Shown here: piece after piece, positions 21,160-30,219 of the stretch | How positions within the stretch are numbered: the stretch's first letter is position 1 | How the letters are laid out: each line of letters opens with the position of its first letter | Made by a program: the position numbers and the translations under genes | The notes under the pieces: model-generated | The model's input: the letters and a program-made list of their open reading frames with translations, nothing else | Databases searched by the model: none | Told to the model about the DNA's origin: nothing | NCBI RefSeq assembly: GCF_001592285.1 | Contig: NZ_BCWQ01000001.1 | Location: 248,001 to 312,000, forward strand | Length of the DNA: 64,000 bases | From: Hydrogenophaga pseudoflava NBRC 102511 | Lineage (GTDB): Bacteria > Pseudomonadota > Gammaproteobacteria > Burkholderiales > Burkholderiaceae_C | Direction of reading: 5' to 3'

Positions 21160-22188
21160 ATGCTGAGATACCTTCTCCAAAGACTGCTGGTGCTCATACC
21201 CACCTTTCTGGGCATCACGCTGCTGACCTTCTCGCTCATCCGGCTGATCCCGGGTGATCCGGTGGAGGTCATGATGGGCGAGCGCACGCTCGACCCCGAA
21301 ATGCACGCCGCCGCGCTCAAGAAGCTCGGGCTGGACCAGCCGCTGTACGTGCAGTACGGCCGTTACCTGGCCGATCTGGCGCAAGGCAACCTGGGCCAGT
21401 CGCTCAAGACGCAGGCCAGCGTCTGGGCCGAGTTCAAGTCGCTGTTCCCGGCCACGCTGGAGCTGGCGCTGTGCGCGCTGCTGATCGCGCTGGTGTTCGG
21501 CGTGATTGCGGGCGTGCTGGCGGCCGTCAAGCGCGGCACCTGGCTGGACCACACAGTGATGACGGGTGCGCTCACCGGCTATTCGATGCCGATCTTCTGG
21601 TGGGGTCTGCTGCTGATCCTGATCTTTTCGGTCGGCCTGGGCTGGACACCGGTGTCCGGGCGACTCGACCTGATGTTCGATGTGCCGCCGCAGACGGGCT
21701 TCATGCTCATCGACGCCTGGCTGGCCGAGCATGCCGACCCCGAGCTCAACGCCGGCGCCTGGTGGGATGCGGTGCGTCACCTGATCCTGCCGGCCGTCGT
21801 GCTGGGCACCATCCCGCTGGCGGTGATCGCGCGCATGACGCGCTCGTCCATGCTGGAGGTGCTGCGTGAGGACTATGTGCGCACCGCGCGTGCCAAGGGT
21901 CTGTCGCCCTCGCGGGTGGTTTTCGTGCACACGCTGCGCAACGCGCTGATTCCGGTGCTCACCGTGGTCGGCCTGCAGGTCGGCACGCTGATGGGCGGCG
22001 CGGTGCTGACAGAGACCATCTTCTCCTGGCCGGGCATCGGCAAGTGGCTGATCGAAGCGATCGGACGGCGCGACTACCCCGTGGTGCAGAACGGCATCCT
22101 GCTGGTCGCTACCCTGGTGATCCTGACCAACTTCACCGTGGACTTGCTCTACGGTGTGGCCAACCCTCGCATCCGGGTGACCTCATGA
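21160..22188 (+). CDS. dppB: Dipeptide ABC transporter permease DppB
   Basis: A 342-residue inner-membrane permease with six helices. The N-terminus LRYLLQRLLVLIPTFLGITL and the segment IRLIPGDPVE are hallmarks of DppB/OppB permeases. The EAA loop appears as DYVRTARAKGLSPSRVVFVH. The ATG at 21160 follows an AAGGAG site at 21145-21150; an upstream ATG at 21127 lies in the terminator T-run and is unlikely. The stop overlaps the dppC start (ATGA). Confidence 0.95.
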   Translation: MLRYLLQRLLVLIPTFLGITLLTFSLIRLIPGDPVEVMMGERTLDPEMHAAALKKLGLDQPLYVQYGRYLADLAQGNLGQSLKTQASVWAEFKSLFPATLELALCALLIALVFGVIAGVLAAVKRGTWLDHTVMTGALTGYSMPIFWWGLLLILIFSVGLGWTPVSGRLDLMFDVPPQTGFMLIDAWLAEHADPELNAGAWWDAVRHLILPAVVLGTIPLAVIARMTRSSMLEVLREDYVRTARAKGLSPSRVVFVHTLRNALIPVLTVVGLQVGTLMGGAVLTETIFSWPGIGKWLIEAIGRRDYPVVQNGILLVATLVILTNFTVDLLYGVANPRIRVTS

Positions 22189-23042
22189 ATTTCAGAGAAT
22201 TCTGGCGAGCCTTCTCGCTCAACAAAGGGGCCGTGGCCGGTCTGCTGTTCATGGCCGTGGTGGTGCTGCTGGCGCTGTTCGCGCCGCTGGTCGCACCGCA
22301 CAGCCCGATCGAACAGTACCGCGACCACTTCCTGCAGGCCCCCGTCTGGGCCGGCGGCAGCTCGCAGTTCCTGCTGGGCACCGACGAGCTCGGCCGCGAC
22401 CTGCTCTCGCGGCTGATCCACGGTGCGCGGCTGTCGCTGCTGGTGGGTCTGGTGTCGGTGCTGATGGCGCTGGTGCCGGGGGTGATCCTCGGTCTGGTGG
22501 CGGCCTTCGCCGGCAAGTGGGTCGACTCGACCATCATGCGCGTGATGGACATCGTCATGGCACTGCCTTCGTTGCTGATGGCGGTGGCGATCATGGCCAT
22601 CCTTGGTCCGGGTCTGGTCAACGCCATGATTGCGATCGCGCTGGTGTCGCTGCCGGCCTATGTGCGCCTGGTGCGCGCCTCGGCGATGAGTGAGCTCAAG
22701 CGCGACTACGTCACGGCCGCACGGCTGTCGGGCGCGCGCACGCTGCGCCTGATGTTCGTGACCGTGCTGCCCAACTGCACGGCGCCACTGATCGTGCACG
22801 CCACCATGAGCTTCTCGGCCGCGATCCTCGAAATCGCAGCGCTGGGCTTCCTCGGCCTGGGCGTGCAGCCGCCGCTGCCCGAGTGGGGCACCATGCTCGC
22901 CTCGGCGCGCGACTACATCGAGAGCGCCTGGTGGGTGGTGACACTGCCGGGCCTGACGATCCTGCTGTCGGTGCTGGCGATCAACCTGGTGGGCGATGGT
23001 CTGCGCGACGCGCTCGACCCCAAACTCAAGTCGGCCTCATGA
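22185..23042 (+). CDS. dppC: Dipeptide ABC transporter permease DppC
   Basis: A 285-residue inner-membrane permease paired with DppB. The N-terminal helix is followed by the periplasmic segment [20 protein letters not shown], diagnostic for DppC/OppC. The EAA loop reads [18 protein letters not shown]. The C-terminus [16 protein letters not shown] is typical. It overlaps the dppB stop by 4 bp and precedes dppD by 19 bp. Confidence 0.95.
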   Translation: MNFREFWRAFSLNKGAVAGLLFMAVVVLLALFAPLVAPHSPIEQYRDHFLQAPVWAGGSSQFLLGTDELGRDLLSRLIHGARLSLLVGLVSVLMALVPGVILGLVAAFAGKWVDSTIMRVMDIVMALPSLLMAVAIMAILGPGLVNAMIAIALVSLPAYVRLVRASAMSELKRDYVTAARLSGARTLRLMFVTVLPNCTAPLIVHATMSFSAAILEIAALGFLGLGVQPPLPEWGTMLASARDYIESAWWVVTLPGLTILLSVLAINLVGDGLRDALDPKLKSAS

Positions 23043-23061
23043 ACGGGCAAGGAATACCAAC

Positions 23062-24036
23062 ATGAGCCTTCTGGACATCCAACAACTGAGCGTCGAGTTC
23101 GGCGCCAAGGGCCGCGGTTTTCGCGCGGTCGATTCCCTCGACCTGCAGCTGAACCAGGGCGAGGTGCTGGGCATCGTCGGCGAGTCGGGTTCGGGCAAGT
23201 CGGTCTCGATGATGGCGATGATGGGCCTGCTCGCGGGGCAGGGGCGCGTGAACGCGCAGCGCCTGCACTTCGACGGCCAGGACCTGCTCACCATCAGCGA
23301 CCGGCAGCGGCGCAAGATCCTGGGCAAGGACATGGCCATGATCTTCCAGGACCCCATGACCTCGCTGAACCCGTGCTTCACCGTCGGCTACCAACTTGAA
23401 GAGGTGCTGCGCGAGCACATGGGCCTGCGCGGCGCGGCGGCGCGCGCGCGGGCGCTGGAGCTGTTGCAGATGGTCGAGATCCCGGGCGCGCAGAGCCGGC
23501 TGGACAGCTACCCGCACCAGTTCTCCGGCGGCATGGCGCAGCGCGTGATGATCGCGATGGCGATCGCCTGCAACCCCAAGCTGCTGATCGCCGACGAGCC
23601 GACGACGGCGCTGGACGTGACCATCCAGGCGCAGATCATGGAGCTGCTGGTGCAGCTGCAGCAGGCGCACCACATGGCGCTGATCCTGATCACGCACGAC
23701 CTGGCGGTGGTGGCCGAAGTGGCGCAGCGCGTGGCCGTGATGTACGCGGGCCAGGTGGTCGAGCAAGGCCCGGTGGACCGGCTGTTTGCCACGCCTTCGC
23801 ACCCCTACACCGCGGCGCTGTTGCAGAGCGTGCCCGAGCACAGCCGCGGCGCGCGCCGCCTGCACACGCTGCCGGGCATCGTGCCCGGGCAGCACGACCG
23901 GCCGGCCGGCTGCCTGCTGTCACCGCGCTGCCCGAAGGTGCAGGAACGCTGCCAGATCGAACGCCCCGGACTGCTCGCCCATGAGGGCACCCAGGTGCGC
24001 TGCTTCTTCCCCCTTGTGGCCGAGGAGGTGGTGTGA
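23062..24036 (+). CDS. dppD: Dipeptide ABC transporter ATP-binding protein DppD
   Basis: A 324-residue ATPase of the peptide importer. Walker A is GESGSGKS, the ABC signature is [12 protein letters not shown] and Walker B is [12 protein letters not shown]. The C-terminal oligopeptide-transporter extension with Cys residues ([20 protein letters not shown]) can bind an iron-sulfur cluster in this family. The ATG at 23062 (MSLLDIQQL) is preferred over an open frame reaching back into dppC. It is followed directly by dppF with overlapping stop and start. Confidence 0.95.
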   Translation: MSLLDIQQLSVEFGAKGRGFRAVDSLDLQLNQGEVLGIVGESGSGKSVSMMAMMGLLAGQGRVNAQRLHFDGQDLLTISDRQRRKILGKDMAMIFQDPMTSLNPCFTVGYQLEEVLREHMGLRGAAARARALELLQMVEIPGAQSRLDSYPHQFSGGMAQRVMIAMAIACNPKLLIADEPTTALDVTIQAQIMELLVQLQQAHHMALILITHDLAVVAEVAQRVAVMYAGQVVEQGPVDRLFATPSHPYTAALLQSVPEHSRGARRLHTLPGIVPGQHDRPAGCLLSPRCPKVQERCQIERPGLLAHEGTQVRCFFPLVAEEVV

Positions 24037-25028
24037 TGAACAATCCAAACCAATCACTGATGAGTCCGTCCGCTGCACCCGTGATGCAGGCCGAGTCGCT
24101 GACGCGCCACTACGGCGTGTCGCAGGGCGCGTTCAAACCGAAGCTGACCGTCAAGGCCCTGGTCGATGTGTCCTTCTCGCTCGCCGCCGGCCAGACGCTG
24201 GCGGTGGTGGGCGAATCGGGCTGCGGCAAGAGCACGCTGGCGCGCCAGCTCACGCTGATCGAGGAGCCGACCGAAGGCCGGTTGCAGGTGGGTGGTGAGT
24301 GGGTGGTGCCGGGCGACCGCGCGCAGTACAAGCGGCTGCGCAGCCAGGTGCAGATGGTGTTCCAGAACCCCTATGCGTCGCTGAATCCGCGCCAGAAGAT
24401 CGGTCACCAGATCGCCGAGCCGCTGCTGCTGAACACGACCATGTCGGCGGACGAGCGAAAGCAGAAGGTGCAGTCGATCCTGAAGCTCGTAGGCCTGCGC
24501 CCCGAGCACGCCGACCGCTACGCCCACATGTTCTCGGGCGGCCAGCGCCAGCGCATCGCGATTGCGCGGGCGATGGTGCTGCAGCCCAAGATCCTGGTGG
24601 CGGACGAGCCGACCTCGGCGCTGGACGTGTCGATCCAGGCGCAGGTGCTGAACCTGTTCATGGACCTGCAGGAACAGCTGCAGACGGCCTATGTGTTCAT
24701 CTCGCACAACCTGGCGGTGGTGGAACACATCGCGGACCACGTGATGGTGATGTACCTGGGGCGGGTGGTGGAGTCGGCGCCGAAGGAGGCGCTGTTTTCA
24801 CGCGCGCTGCATCCGTACACGCAGGCGTTGCTGTCGGCGACGCCCTCGATCGATCCGGCGCAGCGGCAGAAGAAAATCCCGATCACGGGCGAGCTGCCGA
24901 GTCCGCTGAATCCGCCCTCTGGCTGTGCTTTTCACAAGCGCTGTCCTCGGGCGGATGCGCGTTGTTCTTCCGAGTTGCCGCTGTTGCGCGAAGTTGAAGG
25001 GCGGCTGGTGGCTTGTCACCACGTCTGA
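24036..25028 (+). CDS. dppF: Dipeptide ABC transporter ATP-binding protein DppF
   Basis: A 330-residue ATPase and second nucleotide-binding subunit of the importer. Walker A is GESGCGKSTL, the signature is [14 protein letters not shown] and Walker B is ILVADEPTSALD. The C-terminal Cys-rich extension (GCAFHKRCPRADARC) is present. The ATG at 24036 shares its A with the dppD stop; a GTG three bases upstream is in frame and possible. It ends the operon, and its 3' end faces the ABC exporter gene across the repeat-bearing gap. Confidence 0.95.
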   Translation: MNNPNQSLMSPSAAPVMQAESLTRHYGVSQGAFKPKLTVKALVDVSFSLAAGQTLAVVGESGCGKSTLARQLTLIEEPTEGRLQVGGEWVVPGDRAQYKRLRSQVQMVFQNPYASLNPRQKIGHQIAEPLLLNTTMSADERKQKVQSILKLVGLRPEHADRYAHMFSGGQRQRIAIARAMVLQPKILVADEPTSALDVSIQAQVLNLFMDLQEQLQTAYVFISHNLAVVEHIADHVMVMYLGRVVESAPKEALFSRALHPYTQALLSATPSIDPAQRQKKIPITGELPSPLNPPSGCAFHKRCPRADARCSSELPLLREVEGRLVACHHV

Positions 25029-25075
25029 CTTCTTGCTCTGACGTTTTTCCTTCGGCGCTCTGGCTTTGCTTGCAA

Positions 25076-25224
25076 GGGCAGGTGGTGCGGGTGGTCGTTC
25101 TCCGTCCCACCTCGCGGGGGTCTGCGCGGGTCCGTCCGCTTCACTTCGTCAACGCTTCTGTGGTGATCTACCGTGCGGGCAACCGCGAATGGGGACTGCG
25201 CCCGTCCACCCGCACCACCTGCCC
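25076..25224 (-). repeat. Copy A of a ~145-bp element with perfect 19-nt inverted-repeat ends
   Basis: Ends 25076-25094 and 25206-25224 are perfect reverse complements. Read on the minus strand, the interior holds three blocks shared with copy B: a 26-nt block (25203-25178, 24 of 26 identical), GTTGACG (25153-25147), and a GCGAG.GTGGG.CGGAG block (25115-25100). Spacing between the first and second blocks is 24 nt in both copies. It lies in the 427-bp gap between the convergent dppF and ABC exporter genes; 25029-25075 and 25421-25455 show nothing else. No plausible protein is encoded. It may be a structured RNA or a short mobile element. Confidence 0.8.
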
Positions 25225-25276
25225 CGAGTGAGGTTTGAGCTTGCGTTGTCCGTGGTGCGCTCGTGCGTTGGTTCAT

Positions 25277-25420
25277 GGTGATGGCGGCAGCCCCGGGCGC
25301 AGGCCCCATTCGCCGTTGCCACAGAGTGTGCGAGCGGTACCGGTGTTGACGCAGCTGCGGTTGCGAACCCGTTCCTCCGGCGGCGAGCGTGGGCCGGAGC
25401 ACGGGGCTGCCGCCATCACC
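25277..25420 (+). repeat. Copy B of the ~145-bp inverted-repeat element, opposite orientation
   Basis: Ends 25277-25295 and 25402-25420 are perfect 19-nt reverse complements, but their sequence is unrelated to the arms of copy A. The interior shares with copy A the 26-nt block (25295-25320), GTTGACG (25345-25351) and the block at 25383-25399, in the same order and spacing with one single-base gap. The two copies are head to head, with 52 bp between their 5' arms. Conserved core with different yet fully paired arms is the notable feature. Confidence 0.8.
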
Positions 25421-25455
25421 CTGCGCGAGGTGCAGGCGATCAAACCAACAAGAAC

Positions 25456-27243
25456 TCAGGAAGAAAACTGGAGAGCCGCCAGCCGCGCATACACCCCGCC
25501 GAGCGCCACCAGCTCGGCGTGGGTGCCTTGTTCGACCAGCCGGCCGTGGTCCAGTACCAGGATGCGGTCGGCTTGCTGCACCGTGGCCAGACGGTGCGCG
25601 ATCACCAGCGTCGTGCGGTCTTTCATCGCCGACTCCAGCGCCGCCTGCACCATGCGCTCGCTCTGCGCGTCCAGCGCGCTCGTCGCCTCGTCCAGCAACA
25701 GCAGCGGCGGGTTCTTGAGCATCGCGCGCGCGATCGCGATGCGCTGGCGCTGGCCGCCCGAGAGCCGCACGCCGCGCTCGCCCAGGAAGGTGTCGTAGCC
25801 CTCGGGCAGGCGCTCGATGAACTCATCCGCGAACGCCGCTCGTGACGCGGCGCGCACCTCGTCGTCGCTGGCGCCGGGTTTGCCGTAGCGGATGTTCTCC
25901 ATCGCGCTGCTGGAGAAGATCACCGGGTCCTGCGGCACGATGCCGATGCGCTCGCGCAGCGCCTGGAGGTCCATGTGTTGGATCGGCGTGCCGTCCAGCG
26001 AGATCGTGCCCGCGGCCGGGTCGTACCAGCGCAGCAGCAGGCCAAACACCGTGGTCTTGCCGGCGCCGCTGGGGCCGACCAGGGCCACGGTCTGGCCCGG
26101 TGCCACGTCCAGCGTCAGGTCCGAAAGCGCGGCCTGGTCCGGGCGCGAAGGGTAGTGGAAGGTGATGCTGTCAAAGCGCACCGCGCTGCCGCCCTGCGGC
26201 CAGGGCACCGACACTGGTTGCGTCGGCGACTGGACCGGCGAGCGCAGCGCCAGCAGCTCCATCAGGCGCTCGCTCGCGCCGGCCGCACGCAGCAGGTCGC
26301 CGTAGACCTCACCCAGCACCGCCACCGCGCCCGCCAGGATGATGATGTAGACCACCGTCTGGCCCAGGTGGCCGGCGCTGATCTGCCCTGCGATCACCGC
26401 CTGCGTGCCCTGGTACAGGCCCCACAGCAGCAGGGCCGCGGTGCTGATGATGATGAAGGCGATCAGCGCGGCGCGGGCTTTGCTGCGCCGCACGGCGGTG
26501 AGGAAGGCGCTGTCGGTCGAGGCCGAGAAGCGCTGCGCCTCGCGGTCTTCGGCCGCGTAGCTCTGCACCACCGGAATCGCGTTGAGCACCTCGGCTGCGA
26601 TGGCGCTGGAATCGGCCACGCGGTCTTGGCTGGCGCGCGAGAGCTTGCGCACGCGCCGGCCGAACCACATGCTGGGCGCCACCACCAGCAGCAGGATCAG
26701 CAGCACCTGCGTCATCACGTAAGGGTTGGTCCAGATCAGCATGCCCAGCGCGCCGATACCGGTGACCGCGTTGCGCAGGCCCATCGACATCGACGAGCCG
26801 ACCACGGTCTGCACCAGGGTGGTGTCGGTGGTCAGGCGCGAGAGCACCTCGCCGGTCTGGGTGGTCTCGAAGAACTGCGGGCTCTGTCGCAGCACATGGC
26901 TGTAGACGGCATTGCGCAGGTCGGCCGTGACGCGCTCGCCGATCCAGCTGACGAAGTAGAAACGCACCGCCGACGAAAGGCCCAGCAGCACCGCCACGCC
27001 GAACAGCTGCAGGAAATGGCCGCGCAGCGCCATGGTCTGGTCGCCGCGGTCGGCCGACACCAGCCCTCCGTCGATCAGCTGGCGCAGTGCCAGCGGGAAC
27101 AGCAGCGTGGCCACGGCGGCCAGTGTCAGAAACAGCAGGGCTCCGGCGATCTGCCAGCGGTAGGGCCGCAGGAACGGCAGCAGGCCGCTCAGGGATGTGG
27201 GGGTGGTGGCGCGGGGGCGGTCTGCCGGCGAGGGGGTGCTCAT
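25456..27243 (-). CDS. ABC exporter, fused membrane and ATPase domains (MsbA/BmrA type)
   Basis: A 595-residue half-transporter: six-helix exporter domain (about residues 15-320) followed by an ATPase domain. Walker [10 protein letters not shown] is near residue 388, the signature [14 protein letters not shown] near 493, and Walker [13 protein letters not shown] near 513. It should work as a homodimer exporting lipids or drugs from the inner membrane. The ATG at 27243 ([10 protein letters not shown]) was chosen; a further in-frame upstream start adds a non-family leader. It is divergent from the SGNH lipoprotein gene. The substrate cannot be told. Confidence 0.9.
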   Translation of the reverse strand: MSTPSPADRPRATTPTSLSGLLPFLRPYRWQIAGALLFLTLAAVATLLFPLALRQLIDGGLVSADRGDQTMALRGHFLQLFGVAVLLGLSSAVRFYFVSWIGERVTADLRNAVYSHVLRQSPQFFETTQTGEVLSRLTTDTTLVQTVVGSSMSMGLRNAVTGIGALGMLIWTNPYVMTQVLLILLLVVAPSMWFGRRVRKLSRASQDRVADSSAIAAEVLNAIPVVQSYAAEDREAQRFSASTDSAFLTAVRRSKARAALIAFIIISTAALLLWGLYQGTQAVIAGQISAGHLGQTVVYIIILAGAVAVLGEVYGDLLRAAGASERLMELLALRSPVQSPTQPVSVPWPQGGSAVRFDSITFHYPSRPDQAALSDLTLDVAPGQTVALVGPSGAGKTTVFGLLLRWYDPAAGTISLDGTPIQHMDLQALRERIGIVPQDPVIFSSSAMENIRYGKPGASDDEVRAASRAAFADEFIERLPEGYDTFLGERGVRLSGGQRQRIAIARAMLKNPPLLLLDEATSALDAQSERMVQAALESAMKDRTTLVIAHRLATVQQADRILVLDHGRLVEQGTHAELVALGGVYARLAALQFSS

Positions 27244-27340
27244 GATGTGCAGTGTGCCCCGATAATTCGGGGCTCTTCGACAGGCGCTCGACCCATCGGT
27301 CGGACAGGCCTGTCCGTTTCGCTGTCTGGACAAGTCTCCC

Positions 27341-28720
27341 ATGCCTGCTTCCCGGTTTGCCCTTCTCTCACGCGTTGCCCTTGGTCTTGTGGTGGCTCTT
27401 CTGTCGGCCTGCGGCGGTGGCTCCGATCAGGACGCGGCGCCGTCTTCCAACACGACGACCAGCGCGGACGCGCCGGCGGGAACCACCAGTCTGATGGATG
27501 AGTGGGCGCGCTACGCGGATTCCGGGCAACCGCTGCTGGTGGACGGCGAAGACGCCACCGAGACCCATCTTGGAAAAGCCGCACGGCTCAACAGGGAGCA
27601 GCTGGGTGAGTACCAGAGAAAGTCTGCCAGCGCGCAGAAGTCCGGCTTGCTGGCGCCCAAGGCGTTCACCGGGCTGGTTCCTGTCTACCGGTTCCTCAAC
27701 CGCCAGACCGGTGCGCACTTCTACACCATCGATACGGCCGAGCGGGACCTCGTCATTGCGACGATGCCGCAGTTCAACTACGAGGGCCAGGCATTCCTCG
27801 TCAGCCCGACCGCTCAGCCGGGGTTGCTGCCGGTGCACCGGTTCAACAACACGGTCAACGGTGTGCACCTCTACACGATCAGTGAGGACGAGAAGAACTA
27901 CATCCAGGCCAACCTGCCCAGCTATGTTTACGAAGGCGTGGCCTACCATGCCAGCCCGGTCGGCGGTGCCGGGCTCAAGCCGCTGTTCCGTTTCTACCGA
28001 TCCGACCGGGGGCTGCACTTCTACACCGCCGACCACACCGAGCGGGATGGCGTCATCGCCAGCCTGTGCGCGTACCGGTATGAGGGCCCCGCCTACTATG
28101 TGATGGACCCTGCGGCGGTGTCCGACCCACCGGCGGCAACGCCCAATGCGGTGGTGCTGGTGGTGGGAGACTCCCTGTCCCAGGGCTACGGCACCAGCAT
28201 CAACGGCAACCCCTACAGCTTCGTGTCGCCAGGCAAGGTCTGGACCCAGAAGCTCGCCACGGAGATCAGGACCCGCACAGGGCGGGCCTGCAACCGGCTG
28301 GTCAATGTCAGCGTGGGCGGCATGCGCACCGACCACGGTCTGGCACGCATCCAGGGGTGGTTGAACCAGTACGCGCCCACCCACGTCATCCTCGCGCAGG
28401 GCACCAACGACGCCTGGCAAAACCGTGGGGTGTGGTCCATGGAGGCCAACCTGGGCGCGATGGCTCAGGCCAGCCTCGCGGCGCACGCCAGGGTGTATGT
28501 GATGGACTTTGCGTTCTACCCCAAGGGCAGCGCGTACCGCCAAGGCATGACGGAGATGTACCAGCGCGTGGCGACCAACAACGCGGGCACCTACTTCGCA
28601 GGATCGGGCGGCATTCCGTTCACCGGCACCTACTACCACCCGGACCAGGTGCACCTGAAGGACGCCGCGCAGCCGGCCATCCTGGAGAACGTCTGGCAGG
28701 CGCTCGTCCCCTCTTTCTGA
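27341..28720 (+). CDS. Secreted SGNH-hydrolase lipoprotein with three DUF5648-like repeats
   Basis: A 459-residue protein. A lipoprotein signal peptide ends at LSAC (C24). Residues 111-157, 161-207 and 211-257 are three repeats with an exact 50-residue period, each of the form GL.P..RF....G.H.YT...E....I......Y.YEG.AY, matching the DUF5648 type. The C-terminal domain is an SGNH/GDSL esterase: GDSLS (S278), G327 in SVGG, GTND (N356) and HPDQVH (D435, H438). All catalytic blocks are intact. It likely acts at the cell surface on an acylated glycan or similar substrate; that is inference. Confidence 0.85.
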   Translation: MPASRFALLSRVALGLVVALLSACGGGSDQDAAPSSNTTTSADAPAGTTSLMDEWARYADSGQPLLVDGEDATETHLGKAARLNREQLGEYQRKSASAQKSGLLAPKAFTGLVPVYRFLNRQTGAHFYTIDTAERDLVIATMPQFNYEGQAFLVSPTAQPGLLPVHRFNNTVNGVHLYTISEDEKNYIQANLPSYVYEGVAYHASPVGGAGLKPLFRFYRSDRGLHFYTADHTERDGVIASLCAYRYEGPAYYVMDPAAVSDPPAATPNAVVLVVGDSLSQGYGTSINGNPYSFVSPGKVWTQKLATEIRTRTGRACNRLVNVSVGGMRTDHGLARIQGWLNQYAPTHVILAQGTNDAWQNRGVWSMEANLGAMAQASLAAHARVYVMDFAFYPKGSAYRQGMTEMYQRVATNNAGTYFAGSGGIPFTGTYYHPDQVHLKDAAQPAILENVWQALVPSF

Positions 28721-28726
28721 GGGCGT

Positions 28727-29017
28727 TCAGTGGGGGGGCGGCACCTGGGCCAGAACCCGGGAGTGGGCGCGTTCCAGTTCACCGATCAGGTCGTCGATCT
28801 GTGCCATGAACTGGTCGCGGCTGGCATAGGGGTGGCGGGTGATCAGTGCGGTCGAGCGGTCAGCCAATTCGGGCTCGCCGGCCTGGCGGGCCCAGCGGCG
28901 CACCTCGCAGTAGGCCAACAGGGCCAGGCGGCCCATGTCGCCGGTGCGGCGGGCGTGTTGCATGTCGCCGAGGAGGTCCTCAAGGCCAACTTGCAGGGGA
29001 GCAGTGGTGGTACCCAT
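28727..29017 (-). CDS. Small conserved hypothetical protein
   Basis: A 96-residue protein without a recognised domain. It is predicted mostly helical, with no signal peptide or membrane segment, and ends in a His-containing tail (VLAQVPPPH). The composition and third-codon GC match the neighbours, which supports a real gene. The start is uncertain: ATG 29017 (MGTTTAPLQ) and two further in-frame ATGs at 29032 and 29059 are possible and none has a clear ribosome site. It lies 6 bp from the end of the convergent lipoprotein gene. Confidence 0.6.
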   Translation of the reverse strand: MGTTTAPLQVGLEDLLGDMQHARRTGDMGRLALLAYCEVRRWARQAGEPELADRSTALITRHPYASRDQFMAQIDDLIGELERAHSRVLAQVPPPH

Positions 29018-29118
29018 GGTGCAGCGCAACATTATGGGTAAAACCGTTATGGGTTGCAACGAGTGAGCGCGTTTTAGGGGTTTCTCCCTTTTTGAGACCG
29101 CCCGCCGCCTTTGTGTGC

Positions 29119-30219
29119 TCAGAGCACCAGGCGTTTCGCGTAGCCGGTCATCTCAAGGTAGCCGCGGCCGACGCGTTTTCCATTGCTGTCGAACAGGTTG
29201 GACAAACCTTCCCAGTACACGGTGCCGGTGCTGCCCCGGGCGTCCAGTTCCTGCGGGTCGATCACCGCCTTGACGGTGTAGAAGTCGCCCGGTGTGCGCA
29301 CCATCCACTCCACCGGATAGCGCGCACGGGTGCGCGGGCTGGTCCAGTGCCGCTGCGGCACCCAGTCCAGTTCCCCGGGCCGGAAGCGGTAGATGTCGGT
29401 GGGGCTCTGGGCGCTGCCCGCGGCGCGGAAGGACCCACCCGCCCAGAGCTTGCTGCCGTCTGCGCGCCGCAGCTGGAAGGCTGTGATGCTGTGGCCTCCC
29501 TCCAGGTTCATGCCGAACCAGTCCCAGCCCACCGCATCGGGGTGCATCAGCGCCTCGCTCCATTCGTGGTCCAGCCAGGCTGTGCCCTGGACCTCGAACC
29601 GCTGTCCTTTGAGGCCCAGCGTGCCACGCACCGCCAGCTGCGGGTGGCTGACGTAGAAGCTGGCCTGGGATGGCTCGGGGCCCTTGCGCGAGAAGCCCTG
29701 GTCGCCCTGCAGCAGCCAGGCCTGTGTGGGCGTGACCTCCAGGTCGATCTGCAGCTCGTCGCCCGGGGCGCGGGTGGTGTAGCGGCCGTCGGCCTCGCGG
29801 CGCAGGAACCAGTCGCGGATCGCCACATGGGTATCTTCGGTGCTGGCGAACACCGCGCGCTCGGTGCGCGCCGGCGGTTCGCCGTTCCAGCGCGCGATGC
29901 GCTGGTCGTGCAGCAGCCGGCCGCTGTGCACGTCGGTGATGGCGGCGTGCGCGAACAGCAGCTGGCGCGCGGCGAGGCGGCCGGGCAGGGCTTCGGTGCC
30001 GTCGACCCGGCTGCGGAAGAAGGTGATCTGGAAGCCGAACTCGCGCCCGCCGACGTCTTTCGCGTGGCCGGTCAGGTACCACCACTCGGTGCGCGTGTCG
30101 TTGTGGGTGCCGTGGTCGCGCGGGAACACCAGCGGGCGCGGCACCAGATCGCGTGAAAGCGCAGGCAGCGGCGCCGCCAGCCCGGCGGCGATCAGCGCGC
30201 GGCGCGTGAGACCGTCCAT
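29119..30219 (-). CDS. Lipocalin-like (AttH/CrtC-type) secreted protein
   Basis: A 366-residue protein with a signal-like N-terminus containing a twin arginine (TRRALIAAGLAAPLPALS). The motif HNDTRTEWWYLTGH near residue 38 and the C-terminal segment RYPVEWMV are typical of the lipocalin-like AttH family related to carotenoid 1,2-hydratase CrtC. No carotenoid genes are near. Members often sit beside an FtsX-type permease and a LolD-type ATPase. Here the ATG shares a base with the stop of the permease gene, so the two are coupled. Activity is unknown. Confidence 0.82.
   Translation of the reverse strand: MDGLTRRALIAAGLAAPLPALSRDLVPRPLVFPRDHGTHNDTRTEWWYLTGHAKDVGGREFGFQITFFRSRVDGTEALPGRLAARQLLFAHAAITDVHSGRLLHDQRIARWNGEPPARTERAVFASTEDTHVAIRDWFLRREADGRYTTRAPGDELQIDLEVTPTQAWLLQGDQGFSRKGPEPSQASFYVSHPQLAVRGTLGLKGQRFEVQGTAWLDHEWSEALMHPDAVGWDWFGMNLEGGHSITAFQLRRADGSKLWAGGSFRAAGSAQSPTDIYRFRPGELDWVPQRHWTSPRTRARYPVEWMVRTPGDFYTVKAVIDPQELDARGSTGTVYWEGLSNLFDSNGKRVGRGYLEMTGYAKRLVL

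Noticed and set aside
25013..25281. Short open frames in the dppF-ABC exporter gap
   Set aside because: They run through the inverted repeats, have no ribosome sites and look like random translation of GC-rich repeat DNA.
25076..25420. Integron attC sites as explanation for the paired-arm elements
   Set aside because: attC sites also have variable pairing arms, but the ends here lack RYYYAAC and GTTRRRY core sites and there is no cassette or integrase gene.
25076..25420. Retron non-coding RNA as explanation for the elements
   Set aside because: Retron RNAs have paired ends, but no reverse transcriptase gene is near and two head-to-head copies do not fit.
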